Shown: one piece after another, positions 11,141 through 24,911 of the stretch
Position numbering within the stretch: position 1 is the first letter of the stretch
Layout of the letters: each line of letters opens with the position of its first letter
Assembly: GCF_009870125.1 (NCBI RefSeq)
Contig: NC_046681.1
Span: 3,472,001-3,536,000, forward strand
Length of the DNA: 64,000 nt
Origin: Drosophila pseudoobscura
Lineage: Eukaryota > Arthropoda > Insecta > Diptera > Drosophilidae
Reading direction: 5' to 3'
The notes under the pieces: model-generated
Told to the model about the DNA's origin: nothing
What the model saw: the letters and a program-made list of their open reading frames with translations, nothing else
The model's database searches: none
Translations under genes and position numbers: made by a program

Positions 11141-11995
11141 ATAAGGCGTCACGGCGGTCCTCTTTTGCCGTATCCACTGCGCCAATAGCCGGTCCTATGC
11201 GGATGAAATTATCCCCCTTCTCCATCTTACCTAGCTTGGAAAAACTAACGCCGGATTAACTCAAGACTTTCGCGTTTCTGAAGCACTTAGATTAAAATAT
11301 ATTTTTTTTCTGATAAAAGAAAACGAATGCTCGGGTCGAGCGCCAAAACGGGAAGAGACCGAAGCCAAGCCCCTTCAACATGCTAGAACCTCCGGGCCCT
11401 CTCATAGAACAAGGGAAATGCCAGAGAAAGTTGACAATCTAGGCTGTTAAATCTATCACCCTTTCCTATGCCCCTTTTCGTGACCTCCCAAACCTAGCCC
11501 ATAGAGGGTGTATGCTCTGCCACGGCCATTACGGTGCCGACCACTAGATGGCGCTGCGAACTAGCTCTCTCGGCTGATTCAAGCGGTACACACTATCACT
11601 GCATGATTTTTTCCAAAAGGTGCATGGTGCATAGTGCTGGTCTCAGAGCATGCAGAATCTGTCCTGTAATTAATGAAGAATGTTTTAATTACCCTTCAGA
11701 CATGATTTAGTCGTAGTTCACAGCCAAGTCTTCACTCTCCTCAACGAATGGAATGATCGTCCCACAGCACATTGGGCCACATTGTATGTATATAAGAACT
11801 GAGATATCCTACCTCGCCCACCCCTACCGCCGATATAACGTGCAATTTTTACTAGTTTTTTTGTTGGGTAATACAGTTCTATTACTTTATTAATAGTTAT
11901 GTAAGACATTCAAAATGCATGTCATTAAATTGTTTATTTCTACATCATTTTGGCACACTCCTTTCGATTTAAAATTCGAAGTTCATTATTCTTTT
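11141..11995. other. Spacer between DINE-1 copies 2 and 3
   Basis: Mixed sequence with no gene. Minus-strand text around 11330-11400 (TTTTGGCGCTCGACCCGAGC) faintly resembles a retroelement primer-binding region, but no LTR pair was found. A TATATAAG at about 11788 has no matching gene. Probably old transposon debris. Confidence 0.3.
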
Positions 11996-13003
11996 TATAC
12001 CCGATACTCAAAATGAGTATTGGGGTATATTAGATTTGTGGTGAGAATGGATGTGTGTAACGTCCGGCCCGGCCCCATAAAGTATATATGTATATTCTTG
12101 ATCCGCATCAATAGCCGAGTCGATGGAGCCCTGTCTGTCTGTCCGTCCGTCCGTCTGTCCGTCCCCTTCAGTGCCCAGTGCTCAAAGACTATAAGAGCTA
12201 GCGCAACGATGTTTTGGATCCAGACTTCTGTAATAGGTCACTGCTACAAAAATATTTCAAAACTTCGCCCCGCCCACTTCCGCCCCCACAAAGGACGAAA
12301 ATCTGTGGCATCCACAATTTTAAAGATAGAGAAAACAGAAAACGCAGAATCGTAGAGGATGTCTATATCTTTTAGAGTGCATCTGAACCAGATCGTATAA
12401 CTATTATAGCCAGAATCAAGAAAACAATTTCATTCGTCGGTTTGGTCGGTTTTGCCAATTGCAAAATATGAGTTCAAGGATCTCAGAACCTATAAGAGCT
12501 AGAGCAACCTTGACCGTTTTGTGTCCAAATTTCGCCGCACCCCCTTCCGCACCCGCAAAGGATGAAAATCTGGGGCATCCACAAATCTCAGAGACTATTA
12601 AGGCTAGAGTAACCAAATTTGGTATCCGCACTTCTGTTAGATCTCACTATGAAACGTATATCTTAGAATTTTGCCCCACCCCCTTTCGCCCCCACAAAGG
12701 ACGAAAATCTGTTGCATCCACAATATTGAGGATACGAGAAAACTAAAAACGCAGAATCATAGATAATGACCATATCTATCAGATTGCTAAATGTGGATCA
12801 GATCGGATCATTCTTATAGCCAGAAGTAGGAAATCAGTCGCTACGCAGCGCCCGACGTCACGCTCAGACTGATTTTCTGTCTCTCTCGCACGCACTCTTT
12901 GTCGTGTCGTTTAATATTAGCGGCGTCTGCCGGAGGAGAGCCCTACTGACTAAGTATCGGGTATAAATGTAGAGTTGCGGTGCCCGCAGCAACTCACAAC
13001 GTT
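11996..13003 (+). mobile_element. DINE-1 (INE-1) copy 3
   Basis: Begins TATACCCGATACTCAAAATG and has the GTCTGTCC microsatellite at about 12131-12165. Three internal repeat units follow (about 12178-12322, 12478-12588, 12588-12725). The second inverted-repeat copy AGTATCGGGTATA is at about 12953-12965, followed by the terminal hairpin. The copy stops at CACAACGTT, so the usual CCCCCTCGTTTT tail is missing. It is somewhat shorter than copies 2 and 4. Confidence 0.88.
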
Positions 13004-15115
13004 TATTTAACAATTATATTTTTTGACTATCCTATAATTGTCCTTCAATTGACCACCTGCGAATTGCATTTAGATAGACTGCAATCAATGGCAATTAAAG
13101 CCAACTTCGTCGAAGGTAACAGCCAAAGCCATGGCCGATCGAACAGGTTTGGTTTAGCACTGACCTTGCCCAACAAGACAAGACGTCATCAACGTAATTT
13201 CGCGTGCTCCTGGTGCACTTTTCTCTGTTATCTGAAACCAGTTTAGCTGCAAAAGCAAAGAACATTCTGTAGCTTTGAATTCCCCCTCTGTGACGTCACC
13301 GCAGCTCATTGAACTTATCCAGCAGAAGATCTCGCGAAAAGTGCATGTGGTCTCGCTCACTCTCTCTTTCTCTCTCTCCATCCGATGAGAGGGAACCTTT
13401 AACTGCATAGCATCGCTCTCCTCTCTCTGTATAAGCACAACCTTAAAACCGAAATGGACTTTATTATTCACCCTCCTAGAGGAACGGAACGTCATCTCAT
13501 GGAAGATTCCCATGCCAAGGGTCTGGCAGCTTCGTTTTCTTGTTCAGCTCCACACTCGTACATACAGGTTCTTAATTTTAATATATATATATTTTTTTTT
13601 TGTATCGAGAGTTCTGTTCGGAGGGGCATAAAACGTTTTGTTCTGAACGATCTTTTGGTCAGTTTCCACTTGGAACTTGGCTTGAGCTCACTAGAAGCAA
13701 GCGTGATAAGCGGCAATACCAGAAGTACAATACAAGTACAAATATACATACGTGCATGCCATATATGTATGCATAGTACATATATGTACATACATAATAA
13801 CAAAAAAGTGTATCAGATATTCCATTACCTGGTAATGAAAGTGGAGATTCCACACCGTGTGGTTATAAATCGGGTGTTGACTCTGAGGCCATTATAAATA
13901 GAGTCTAGTGATTATTTACAATTATGTATAAGTGTATATTATCCAGCACTCTGTTGAGTTGAGCATTTGCTGTAATTAATTGCCAGTGCGGAGCCAATTA
14001 CCGACTCCAACTAAAGGAGTTCATTAACACTTGAACCGCGGATCTGTGAGATGGGGGCGACTGCATACGGGCTGTCGTTGGTGGGAGTGGGTTAAGTGTC
14101 ACTGGGGCATTTTAGTGTTAATGTTAGTAGACGTCTTGAAAGGCATGTGAGCCATGTAATTAGTTGCAATTTGTTGATGATCTTTTAAATATTGGCACGG
14201 ATACTTTGCACATCTCCAGATATTCATTCACATATATACATATACATATGTATGTGTGTGCACTTTGAGATTTCTGTGGTGTGGCATCATCACCTGTGGG
14301 GTACGTGCTGGGGTCGGTCGCATCGCTGTCATCGGCGTGTTGACGTTGCACCGACCCCACCGACCTGATTAGCAAACACAGTGGTGGGCTGGCCGGCTTA
14401 TCAGGGCCTGGTCGAATATATTGGGGAAAACGTAATCGTTCGGTTCGAGGTTCAGTTCCAGGGGACAGGGGCACCAGAGCAACGGAGCAGCTCCATCCGG
14501 CGATAATCGCTCGTTTGACAGTCGCTCTGCTGTCTCTTTTCCGCTATCGCAGCTCTGGGGTGTTCTTTGTTGTTCTGTTCGGCTCTGTGTACTGTTTATA
14601 CTTAATATTCAATGGAATGGTCCCCATACATGTGTAACGACAAACAACACTTTGCATGAGACTGGGAACATTTGGCCTGATTCAAGTTTCCAACTTGAAG
14701 TCGAGCGGATCGCGGTAGAACAAACGTTCAAATGGTAAAGGAAAAGCCCACCCCACGCCCATAATTCTTACAAAATAATGAATCATAGTTGGGAAGTTGA
14801 AGTTGGGAGCTCGGAGTTCGGAGTTCGGATGGGGTATGACGAAGAGCTGAAATGTCAAAGTTGATTGAAAATTCCCATATGTGGCTAACCATGAGACACG
14901 TGAGGCTAATTGCATTCAAATACAATGTTATGTGGCCTAAGCCAGAGCTTGACGTTTGTATAATTTTTGTTTCTGTTGCTGGTGTTGTGACTCCCGTGTG
15001 GAAACTGCTTGTAGAGGTCTCGAGACCTTGAGACAATTTAATAGCTAAATTAGAATTAAGCTTTACGCTTTGCCGCTTTCTTATTTTTTAGACGAGCAGT
15101 ACCAGAACCCGAGCC
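13004..15115. other. Intergenic, upstream of the CRAL-TRIO gene
   Basis: No gene recognised. It contains a pyrimidine-rich run at about 13355-13425, a TACATATGTA-type block at 13745-13800 and otherwise ordinary sequence. A polypyrimidine tract ending TTTTTTAG at 15091 is a likely splice acceptor for the downstream gene, so an untranslated first exon probably lies in this stretch. Confidence 0.4.
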
Positions 15116-16272
15116 ATGCCTGCCGTCGAGCACAAACTAAACGTCTCCGAGGAAGAGGTTCCTGAGCACATCCGTCGCATTGCCAACGAACAGGGCGAGT
15201 GCCCAAAGACCAAGAAACAAACCATCGAACAGTTTCGTAGTTATATTTTGGGTGGGTCGACGTCCAGATCCCTCAGATTCCTCAGATTCCTCCTCTAGAC
15301 TAAGCAATCAATTTTCCTTCAGAGCGGAACGAATGCCAGCCACATCGTAACGATGACCAATATCTGGAGAAGTTTTTACGTGCACGGTACTGGAAGATCG
15401 AAAATAGCTATCGATTGGTAAGTTGTTTAACTGTTAAGTAAAAATCTAACGAATGATTATCTAAGCCAAATTATATTTTACAGCTCTGCAGCTATTATAA
15501 ATTTCGTGAACACAACAAAGGCTACTACGAGAAGGTTCGTCCCCTAGATCTGCGCCATTTGGGCGATTCAGACATCCTGACAGTGACGCCATATCGCGAT
15601 CAGCACGGCCACCGCATACTCATCTATCGATTCGGAATTTGGCGACCCAATCGCGTCACGGTCGATGATATTTTTAGGGCCACCATTGTCCTGCAGGAGC
15701 TGGGTAGCCTAGAGCCAATCTCTCAGATTATGGGAGGAGTGGGAATCTTTGATCTCAAGGATCTAGGCCTGGAACATATACTCCATCTGAGTCCCAGTGT
15801 AGCACAGAAGATGATTGCTCTGCTGGTGGTAAGAACCAGATCAGGACCATAAATGGGGCCATAAATGAATGATATGAAATTATTTTCGTTGTTATTGAAG
15901 ACCTCCATGCCAATTCGTACTTCTGCCCTGCATATTGTGAACCAGAATTGGGTCTTCAATGCGGGGTTCAAGATGTTCAAGCCCTTCCTTAATTCTGCCA
16001 TGAGAGAGCGGCTCTACATCCATGGCAGTGATATGAGATCCCTGCACAAGCACATCGCTCCCGAGCATCTGCCCAAGCGGTAAGTCTACCTAAATTTCTT
16101 TAACTCGTGATACTCTTGGCTATAGCTCTTACGTCTCTTTCGTGTGCCCCTTAGATATGGTGGATTGCATGACGATTACTCTTACACGCTCTGGTTGGAC
16201 ATGCTGAAAGATCAATGCACTGGTAGCAGTGTGCAAAAGGATATGGAGCAGTTGGGCTTTATTTTCGACTAG
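15116..16272 (+). CDS. CG10026: CRAL-TRIO lipid-transfer protein (alpha-TTP-like), five exons
   Basis: Cytosolic small-hydrophobic-ligand carrier of the Sec14/alpha-tocopherol-transfer family. Exons 15116-15251, 15323-15417, 15484-15828, 15901-16079 and 16155-16272 join in frame to 290 aa, normal for the family. The N-terminal CRAL-TRIO-N helices include DQYLEKFLRARYWKIENSY. The lipid-binding domain follows with GIFDLKDLGLEHILHLSP, the VNQNWVFNAGFKMFKPFL segment and the C-terminal HLPKRYGG motif that closes the domain. All junctions have GT-AG ends. A spliced 5' leader is implied by TTTTTTAG at 15091. The symbol is inferred from family plus proximity to tj; a related paralog such as CG10237 cannot be excluded. 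The ligand is unknown. Confidence 0.9.
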
Positions 16273-16419
16273 GACGCGATGATGATGGTTTCCTTATTAA
16301 TATTATTACAGCTGGAGTCTGTACCTATACAGAAAATTGAAGCATGGATATTGAAAATAAGGATAATGTAGGCTTTCTCAGTTCTCAGTCCTTCCTGTAG
16401 TTTAAGAATGAAAACTCGA

Positions 16420-16425
16420 AATAAA
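16420..16425 (+). terminator. Poly(A) signal AATAAA for the CRAL-TRIO gene
   Basis: Perfect AATAAA about 150 bp after the stop codon, the expected spacing for a short fly 3' UTR. Confidence 0.6.
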
Positions 16426-18349
16426 ATCTCCTAGCTCTTTCATAGCTCGTTTGAGGTTATGTGGAGGACACAACAATTTGAGGTCGGAGCTGACATAAAT
16501 TTTAATGCTTCGCACATTTGCCGGCCTCACAAACGCAAGAATACACCCGGCCACATCGTAGAGTGGTCACATCAAAGGCCGATGACAATAACAATCTGGC
16601 CCGGCATAACCAAATCAAATGAGCAAACGAGCCCACAAGCTGAATTTGTTCCGGTCAAGGAAGCTCCAACTCCAGCTACAGCTCCAGTTCCCGCCACGCC
16701 ACGCCATACAACGCCTCGCCACGCCACAGATGACATGTTCGTTTTATGTGTTTTCTATGCAAAATCACTGTAGGTGCGGGAAGGAGACAGCTGGCTGGCG
16801 TGGACTGTTCCCGTTATGGTAATTGAGTGTTGGACAACGCATAAAATGCAGTCGGCGACCATAAATATGTTTGCACTCGTAGCCAGGACCCGCGGCATGC
16901 TGTGGGTGTGTGAGGGGGACGGGATGGGCAGAAGGGAAAGTATGTGTGATTCCTCTGACCGTTACAAATATGTTTGATATTTTTTATTGAATCCCGTTGT
17001 CTTGCCCTACCCCTGCTGACACCCACACACCCCCACAGGAAGTTGTTGCCGTCTGTGTCTGTGCCAGGGCTCACAAACAAACAGTAAAAAAGTTTCGCTC
17101 TCCCTCACTCGTTCGGACCTGCCCTTTGGTCAATGATAGTGAAATTGATTTTGCTGCTAACGCGGAGAGAGGCCTGAGGGGGCTGAGGGGTACATAATCG
17201 GTATGTGTGTGTGTGGGTGTGTGTTTGTGCGTATAAAAGGCAGCGACATTTGTGCGATTAAAGCGACAAGATTAAAAAATTTATTGCGCAAATATTTATG
17301 GGGGGACAGTAGCAGTCGGAAGAAAAAACGAACGACCACCCACACACACACAGACACACAGAAAAAGCACATATCCCATAGCCTACATTTTGGGAGGCAC
17401 GACCAATGTCCCGTTATTAGTTGGCTTCTGGTAACACGTGTGAGTGTGTGTGCGTATCTCCCTCCGTGTCTCGCCTTACATGTGAGTCAGGACTGAACTG
17501 GACATAATTTATGGCTTGCAAACTGAATTTATTCGAATTTTATTGAAAAATAAAGAAAGTGGAGAGGGACGGAGCCCTAAGGAAATCCTCAACTACAACA
17601 TATGGCACACAGAACTGTCACTATACGATGCACCACACCACAGACGGATGTGGACAGTGGACGGACACACCTCTGGTTGGCAGTGATGGACGCCGATAAA
17701 TGTGTACATATTTCCGAAGGACTTTCGACAGTGCACTCTGAAGGGACACTGCACATACACTTTTCGCATGCATATGGCCATATCTCCAAGAGTGCTAATC
17801 ATTACATATCTCGTATACGAGTCGCTAACAACGTCATAACAAAGAAATATCTTTCGCTGATGGTCAACCTGCTCACCACTAAAGATGATGACCAGCAGAC
17901 AGACAGGCCTTATGCAGGTGCTTTCATTATCTATGACTTAATTGCCCAATAAATGATAATTCAATAGATGCATGTACCGATTGAGAAAAGATCTCCAAAC
18001 CCTATAGGCGAAGGTCAATTATTATTCTGTTGTTGTTTATCCGAAAACGACAGACCGACATCTTTGTCGTATGTACATATATGTGTATATATTAATAATG
18101 GACGTTTAAATAGCATAGGTTTATGTTTTATGTTCTATAATAAACAACGAGATTCGTTCCCTTTAAGAACTTGCCAATTACAATTTACACTTCCCTTCCG
18201 AAATTAACCATATTATTCAGACAACACATTTGTGGGCGTTGCCGCAGCTGTCAACAGCCCACTGCACTGTCGCACTCACATTCGTTGACATCTGACAGAA
18301 CGTACGCGTACCTGACCTTCAATTCTTCCCGAAGTGTGTCCAAGAGAGT

Positions 18350-18351
<2 letters not shown>

Positions 18352-18390
<39 letters not shown>

Positions 18391-18408
18391 GGGGGGAGAG
18401 AGAGAGAT
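18352..18408. repeat. (AG)n - poly(G) - (GA)n compound microsatellite
   Basis: About 14 AG units run into a block of about 16 G, then more GA units. A long G run next to purine repeats can form triplex or quadruplex structures and is prone to length error in assembly. Confidence 0.9.
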
Positions 18409-18508
18409 AGGGCGAATAGAGGGGTGTAACGCAACCCTAAACATATAATTGCTTCCTAATGATCTGGCAAGGGCAGCAACCCCTCGCTCACACCCCTGAG
18501 TCCCCAGA

Positions 18509-18550
18509 TGCCTTGGGTTGCCTTGGGTTGCCTTGGGTAGCCTTGGGTCG
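18509..18550. repeat. 10 bp tandem repeat TGCCTTGGGT, four units
   Basis: Four near-identical copies of a ten-base unit, the last two with single changes. No associated gene. Confidence 0.85.
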
Positions 18551-21500
18551 TGGTATCGTGGCTTATCACCAAAAGCAGTTTATCATTCAGCGATTGGCAG
18601 GCACGAAGCCGGACCAAAACAATGGGGGCAAATAAATTATGTCCAACGATTTGTAAACAGACATAAACGGGTCCTTTTGATTTCATAAATAAAGTCCGGA
18701 GCAGAATAATTGAAATATTTGCTGTCAATTTGTTGACTCCGTGCGTCTTTCCGCCTGAGGTGAAGGTGTAAACAGAATAAATGGTGGCTCGTTATGACCC
18801 TGGTTACCGCAGACACCACGGATACTACCACAGATCACAGGACACCCACGACCTCGAACGCTGCCTGTTTGCTCAGAGAAGGACTGGCCCGACCTCCCAA
18901 GTTGATAAATGGATGGCAAATTTATTTTCCTCTTGCTGCCATTGACCCGTGTGTGACCAAGAAAATCATTGTGGATTGTGGATTATCCAAAATTGAGACA
19001 TTAAGAGGGATAGACATCTGGATATGTTGACAAATAAGAGATAGAAAATCCTTTGAGATTCTCTATCAATGGTTAAAAACAAGGAGCTACTGGAGAAAGA
19101 TTTAACTTTAATTCGTGGAGTAAATCGATGGACCAATATGAATGCTTTGCTTTTCCAACGATAAAAAGTAATCACATGTTCATTTCACTTTTCGAAATTT
19201 GTAGGATCTACATCAATATTCAAAAGTGTTTATTACACGGTGCCATCAGGCTGTTCAGAACCCGTACTGCACAGTTAGAAATATATTTATTTATTGAAGA
19301 AAACACCATCCTTTAGGACGTAGACAGCATGTTTTAGCAGGCATAGGCCTCAAACACTTGTATCCCATAGAGACAAGGTCTGTTCTGCGCGGCTCTGATC
19401 CTTCTGCTCTTGCACATGTCATTAAACCCGAGCGAAGACCGTTGAAGAGGAAATTTTTCATTGCCTGGCACCGACCCCCAGGGCGGGCTGCACTCACGCA
19501 GAGATGTGCAGTGCAACGAAAGGGGGCATCGATATGGGTATGCGGCGAGGGATATTAAGAGTGGTGAGAAAGAGAAGTGCGGCAAGGCACATGTCAACGC
19601 TTTGCCCATTTGTGTTGTACGGTGTTTTATTTCCAATCGATTTTCTGTTGATTTACCGGAAATTATTTGTGATAAAACACGACTTTACTTCATGCTTAAA
19701 GTGCACTGCACTCCAAGCGATGATCTAAAACCGCAGCCGCCACACACTGGGAGAAAATATCGTCTTTATATCGTAGGAAGTAGATTATAAATGTGGATGC
19801 ATGGAATGTAATTTCTATGAATAGGAATATTGCGGTTGTACAAGACGGAGGAGCCCCCAAAGTGCAGGACGAGGTCAAAAAACCAATGTGTACCAATATC
19901 ATCAAAGATATTGTATTCAATTTCCTCAGTGCAGTGGGCAGGGCAGACATGCTGCATGGTGGCAGGGTGGCAGGGTGGCAGGGACAACCAGACCGCCTGG
20001 CACAGTCAATCACATCAGGACCAAGAATAAGCGTCTTTTTTCTGTAAGTCGTACGAGTAATGCTGCCTAATCCGCCGTAATAAACATTGTCAATTGCGTT
20101 CCTGGTGCTGGGACTCATGTGAGCGGGACACGAGATGCGGGAGTCCGCATAATCATCATCAACAATTGAAATGCAATTGAAAGGAATCAAATATTTGCAC
20201 TTGGATTTGAATTCCAGGGACCGACAACGCCGCAACACGAATCGGCGGAATCGAATCGATTGCAAATGAGCAGAGATGGAAATATATCATTGCATACTTT
20301 CCCGCATGAGGGTTAAAGGCAAATAGTGGCGGGAGATGGAGATTGGAAAGTGGAGATTGGAGAAAACTTGGCTAGCACGTGGCTGACTCCGTCCGCGCAC
20401 TGCTCTGACTCGCTCCGAGTTGGTTATTAAAAGTATTTTTAATTGGCCTCAGATAAATATTTGCACACCTTTAACCCTTTTTAATATGCCCAAGTGCTGC
20501 CACAGAGCAGAAGCAGGAGCAGGAGCAGGAGCAAGAGTAGTCCTAGCCGCCTTTTTCTCCTTCTCTCCCTCTGAAAAAATCTCTTCTTATATGAATATGT
20601 ATATGTATGGTCTGTCTTCCTCGTGGTTCTGCTCATACGTACCCCAGTTTTCGTCAGAAATCAGCGCAGACAGCCAAATGGAGCATTCAGAGGATAATTC
20701 GATTGTGTTCAATTTAATTTTGACAAGCTTCAGTGAAGACTAGTACTCAACCACCTCCCACCCACCAAACTTGATTTGATTTTGTTTTATGTTTTTCCTG
20801 CTGGCAGAAGAGAAGCATGTTTTATGCCTCCTTGCCCTCCCACTCGCACTCCCACTCGCACTCCTACTTCCTTTCCCATCCGCCCTTTCCCAATTTTTTC
20901 TCGACACAACAATTGCGTGGAGAATGGGTGTGATAGGGGGGAATAAGAAGCTGCGGGTCTGATGGTCTGATGGTCCGAAGGGGGAAGATAACCCAGTTAC
21001 AGAAGCAGCCAAATGAAAGTTTTTGTGGTCACTTTTGTGGCTTACAAGTTAACCAAATACGAGAATAGTTCTCAAGCTTTTGGCCCGTTTGGGGAAATGA
21101 GTTTCGGTTATTGAAAATTCGTATGCGAGAAAAAGAAAAATCAAATAAAGTGGGGATTTCTGAAATGTCTTTATTAAATGTATACATTTTGTTGTACGGA
21201 AAGACTTAACCAAATACATGCAGTCTCAAGCATTTCTCTATAATGCAATGTTTACAGCAAATTGTATGCTTATTTATGTTGCAAAAAGAGTTAACAAGTG
21301 CGGGGTTAACAAGTCTCATAAATAATAACCGGTTACATTTTGTATAAAGGTTTTCAGTTGAACATTTGATTTATGAAAATCATGGGCCGGTATTTCGAGT
21401 CCAGTATATGGAGAAATTCGAATCACGATAGAGGCGAAATCGCCTAGTCCCTTAAGAAAGGGAGATTTTCGATGCTTCCCCAAATCTCAAATGTGTAAAT

Positions 21501-21614
21501 TGATGGGAAATGGTTTTATATCGATATTTTAACTAAGTTTCGTACATCCGTTCGAGGTAATAATAAGTTCATATCTGCCTGATACTTAAATAAATCGTAT
21601 ATATTTATAATAAT

Positions 21615-22715
21615 AAAACGAGGGGGAACGTTGTGAGTTGCTGCGGACACCGCAACTCTACAGTTATACCCGATACTAAGTCAGTATGGCTCTCCTCCGG
21701 CAGACGCCGATAATATTAAACGACACGACAAAGAGTGCGTGCGAGAGAGACAGAAAATCAGTCTGAGCGAGACGTCGGGCGCTGCGTAGCCACTGCAAAT
21801 TGATTTGTTCCTTTTGGCTATAAAAATGATCTGATCTGATCCAGATTCAGCAATCTAATAGATATGGTCATTATCTATGATTCTGCGTTTTTAGTTTTCT
21901 CAAATCTGCAATATTGTGGATGCAACAGATTTTCGTCCTTTGTGGGGGCGGATGGGGGTGGGGCGAAATTCTGAGATATACGTTTTATAGTGAAGGAGTG
22001 TGTGCACCAAATTTGGTTACTCTAGCCTTAATAGTCTCTGAGATTTGTGGTTGCCTCAGATTTTCGTCCTTTGCGGGGGCGGAAGGGGGTGTGGCGAAAT
22101 TTGGACAGGAAATGGTCAAGGTCCGATATCACAGGAGTGTGGATACCAAATTTGGTTGCTCTGGCTCTTATAGGTTCTGAGATCCTTGAACTCATATTTT
22201 GCAATTGGCAAAACCGACCATGAAACCTGTGTGTTAGAGTGAGACAGAGCGAGAAAGAGTGAAATTGTTTTCGTGATTCTGGCTGTAATAATTATACGAT
22301 CTGGTTCAGATTTTGCACTCTAGAAGATATAGTCATCTTCTACGATTCTGCGTTTTTAGTTTTCTCGTATCGTCGAAATTGTGGATGCCACAGATTTTCG
22401 CCCTTTGTGGGGGCGGAAGTGGGCGGGGCAAAGTTTTGAAATATTTTTGGAGCAGTGACATATCACAGAAGTCTGGATCCAAAACATCGTTGCTCTAGCT
22501 CTTATAGTCTTTGAGCATTAGGCGCTGAAGGGGACGGACAGACGGACAGACGGACGGACGGACAGACAGACAGGGCTCAATCGACTCGGCTATTGATGCT
22601 GATCAAGAATATATATACTTTATGGGGTCGGAAACGATTCCTTCTGGACGTTACACACATCCACTTTTACCACAAATCTAATATACCCCAATACTCATTT
22701 TGAGTATCGGGTATA
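21615..22715 (-). mobile_element. DINE-1 (INE-1) copy 4, full length
   Basis: Minus-orientation 1.1 kb copy, nearly collinear with copy 2 apart from small indels (a few bases missing near 21993 and a shorter GTCY block at about 22534-22571). Both 13 bp subterminal inverted repeats are intact (about 21665 and 22703-22715), and the AAAACGAGGGGG end and hairpin are complete. Its closeness to copy 2 suggests a relatively recent common source. Confidence 0.9.
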
Positions 22716-23191
22716 ATAACGTTTCGAAAATGTATCGTGACTTAAATAGCCACCATTTTTGAAAGTCCACTCTTTCTGCTCCTTCCGGGCGGCCCTTCAA
22801 GCAAAATTGAACTTGTTGCACAAACAAAAGAGAATCCCAGCTCGCAATCCCAGCTCATATCTCACAACAATATTATATCACGGAAATCTGTTTGGCCAAC
22901 GTAGACAAAACATTTGCACAAAACAAAAAAAAAACAGGTCCAAATTAAAATAAAACATGAAAAACTCATGTCCAAGATGGGAGGATGGGAGGATGGGGAT
23001 GGAGGTGCGGATGCGGATGCGGAGGGCGGAGGGCGGAGAAGGACAGAAGAAGGCTGGTAAGGTATCCGGGGCCATTTCTGCTGGCTCAGCAAGTAAATGC
23101 ACCTGTGCACTCTGAAATCCTTTACACAGAGCAAACAGATATACAAACACACAGATACTCTCACACACACACAACATTACGTGTATCCATG

Positions 23192-23223
<32 letters not shown>

Positions 23224-24911
23224 CGCGTATTATATACGAGCCAAAACAAATCGAGCGACTTATCAGGGCTAAAACATCTCGCATTGACTTATGCACTGGA
23301 AAATGGAACAATGGATGGGACCACAGCCCCTCGGCTCTTCCAGTCCGGACCAATTGAGCGCCAACCAAACGATGGCCAGCCAAATGGGACTGGAAACGAT
23401 GACGCTCCGCTCCGTCGCGGCGACGGCCAGCGGAAGCGGCTATGTAGGAATGTGTGTGTAGAGAGAGGGCCAGACGGTACGTACAAGCATTCACACATAA
23501 GTATGTATGTACATAGATACTCGTAGATATGGCCAAGTGGGCGGAGCCGAGGCAGCATAATGTGTATATGTATCTATGTAAGCTCGACTGTATATGTGTG
23601 TGTGCCATTTTTTATGCGCTCCATGGCAATTCAAAAACGCCTACTTCAGAGAACAGACCCACAACAGCGCAGCTATTCCACCACCAAAATTGACCCCAGC
23701 CAGAGGCATCGGCAGGGCAGCAGCAGGGGAGAATGCGGATGGAGTCGCTGAAGGGAGGCGGGACGGGGGACACACGAAACCAAACCCAAATGAGAGAAAA
23801 AGAGCAAGCCGAACATTATGCTCCTGCACAGTGGGCCGAATGTTGGATTCAAAGTTCAAGCTTCGATTCTAAGGCAAAGGCATCCTCCCCAACAAAATGA
23901 ATATTTTTGATACCCTATGCATCATCGGGCACGTTTAATATCCTGTTGAACCGCCAAAATGTCCACCATGCGAAAAAATATTTAAAGTCAATAAAAGCAC
24001 ATTTCCATATATGTACTTTTGTCGCGAACTTATTTTATTAATTTATTGAGAGCTAACTGATGAACTTTAATACTTCACTTTTTCGGTATAGTCTATTTAT
24101 TTCTTTACTATTATCTTCTAAAATAACATTTATTCTTGATGAAGGTTTTTCCTCAAATCTGTCTAGTATATTGAACTATAACACCCATAACCGGACCTAT
24201 AACAAACAATAGCAAAGGCTTTTATATTTAATAACTTGGAAAATTGACACTGAATATTTCATATACAAATTTACACGAATAGTCCTAACCAATTTGCCGA
24301 GTTTTGTAATTATGTACCCCAACATCAAAACCCGCATTCGTTCTTGGAAAAGTAACGTCAGGTCGCGTTTTGGCTTATATCTTTAAAACCGTACTTTTGT
24401 GTTGTTGTCATTATTTGTTCTTGGTAAGTATAGCTCTAATTGGTATTCAAATAAACCATTATTTTTTTACGTTTTGTCGTACGAATGAAACGTAACGCCA
24501 GAATAGAAGTGCCCATTTGCAGTGACTGGAGAATAGTGTCCCATAGAGTCAATTTTCTGCGATGCGAAAGCAGTTTTCTGCGCTTCTGTCCCCACTGTGC
24601 ACAGCACCGAGATGCGGAGCTTTCTCAGTTTGCTTTTCTTTCTCTCCGCTTGGTTGGTGCTCTGGCTCTCGTGGATTTCTGGTTGTTGGTGTTGTTTCTG
24701 CTGCTGCTGTCGACAAGTGTGCGGTGGCGGCAGGGCGAGCTTTTCGCCACACGTTACGTACCATTTCCAATTCCAGTTCCAGCAGGAGTCAAACGAGCCA
24801 CCAGCGAATGGCGTTCGAGCTGCCGATGTAGCTGTTGTCGTGGTCGTCGCATTCGGTTTTTGCATTTCGTGTCTCTTAGCTTTACCGTTACACACTACAC
24901 TCGTACATGTA
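22716..24911. other. tj upstream region
   Basis: Non-coding by my reading. It holds a GGATGG/GGAGGGC purine-rich patch (about 22975-23045), a GA microsatellite (23191-23222) and TACATA-type repeats. At 24467-24916 both strands have overlapping open frames of about 142 codons ending just at the tj TATA box; their composition is low-complexity and I do not accept either as a gene. Confidence 0.4.

Larger units (their letters stand above)
16426..21614. other. Gene-free interval between the CRAL-TRIO gene and DINE-1 copy 4
   Basis: I see no credible coding exon; the open frames are short and lack codon bias or motifs. It includes TG/CA-rich blocks near 17205-17360, the GA/poly-G repeat at 18352-18408 and the CCTTGGGT-type repeat at 18509-18550. 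An AATTTATGGC-type motif occurs at about 17506. It probably carries regulatory DNA for tj or the CRAL-TRIO gene; this is inference. Confidence 0.4.

Noticed and set aside
11330-11400. Retroelement primer-binding-like text TGGCGCTCGACCCGAGC on the minus strand
   Set aside because: No LTR pair, no polypurine tract and no matching tRNA could be confirmed by eye.
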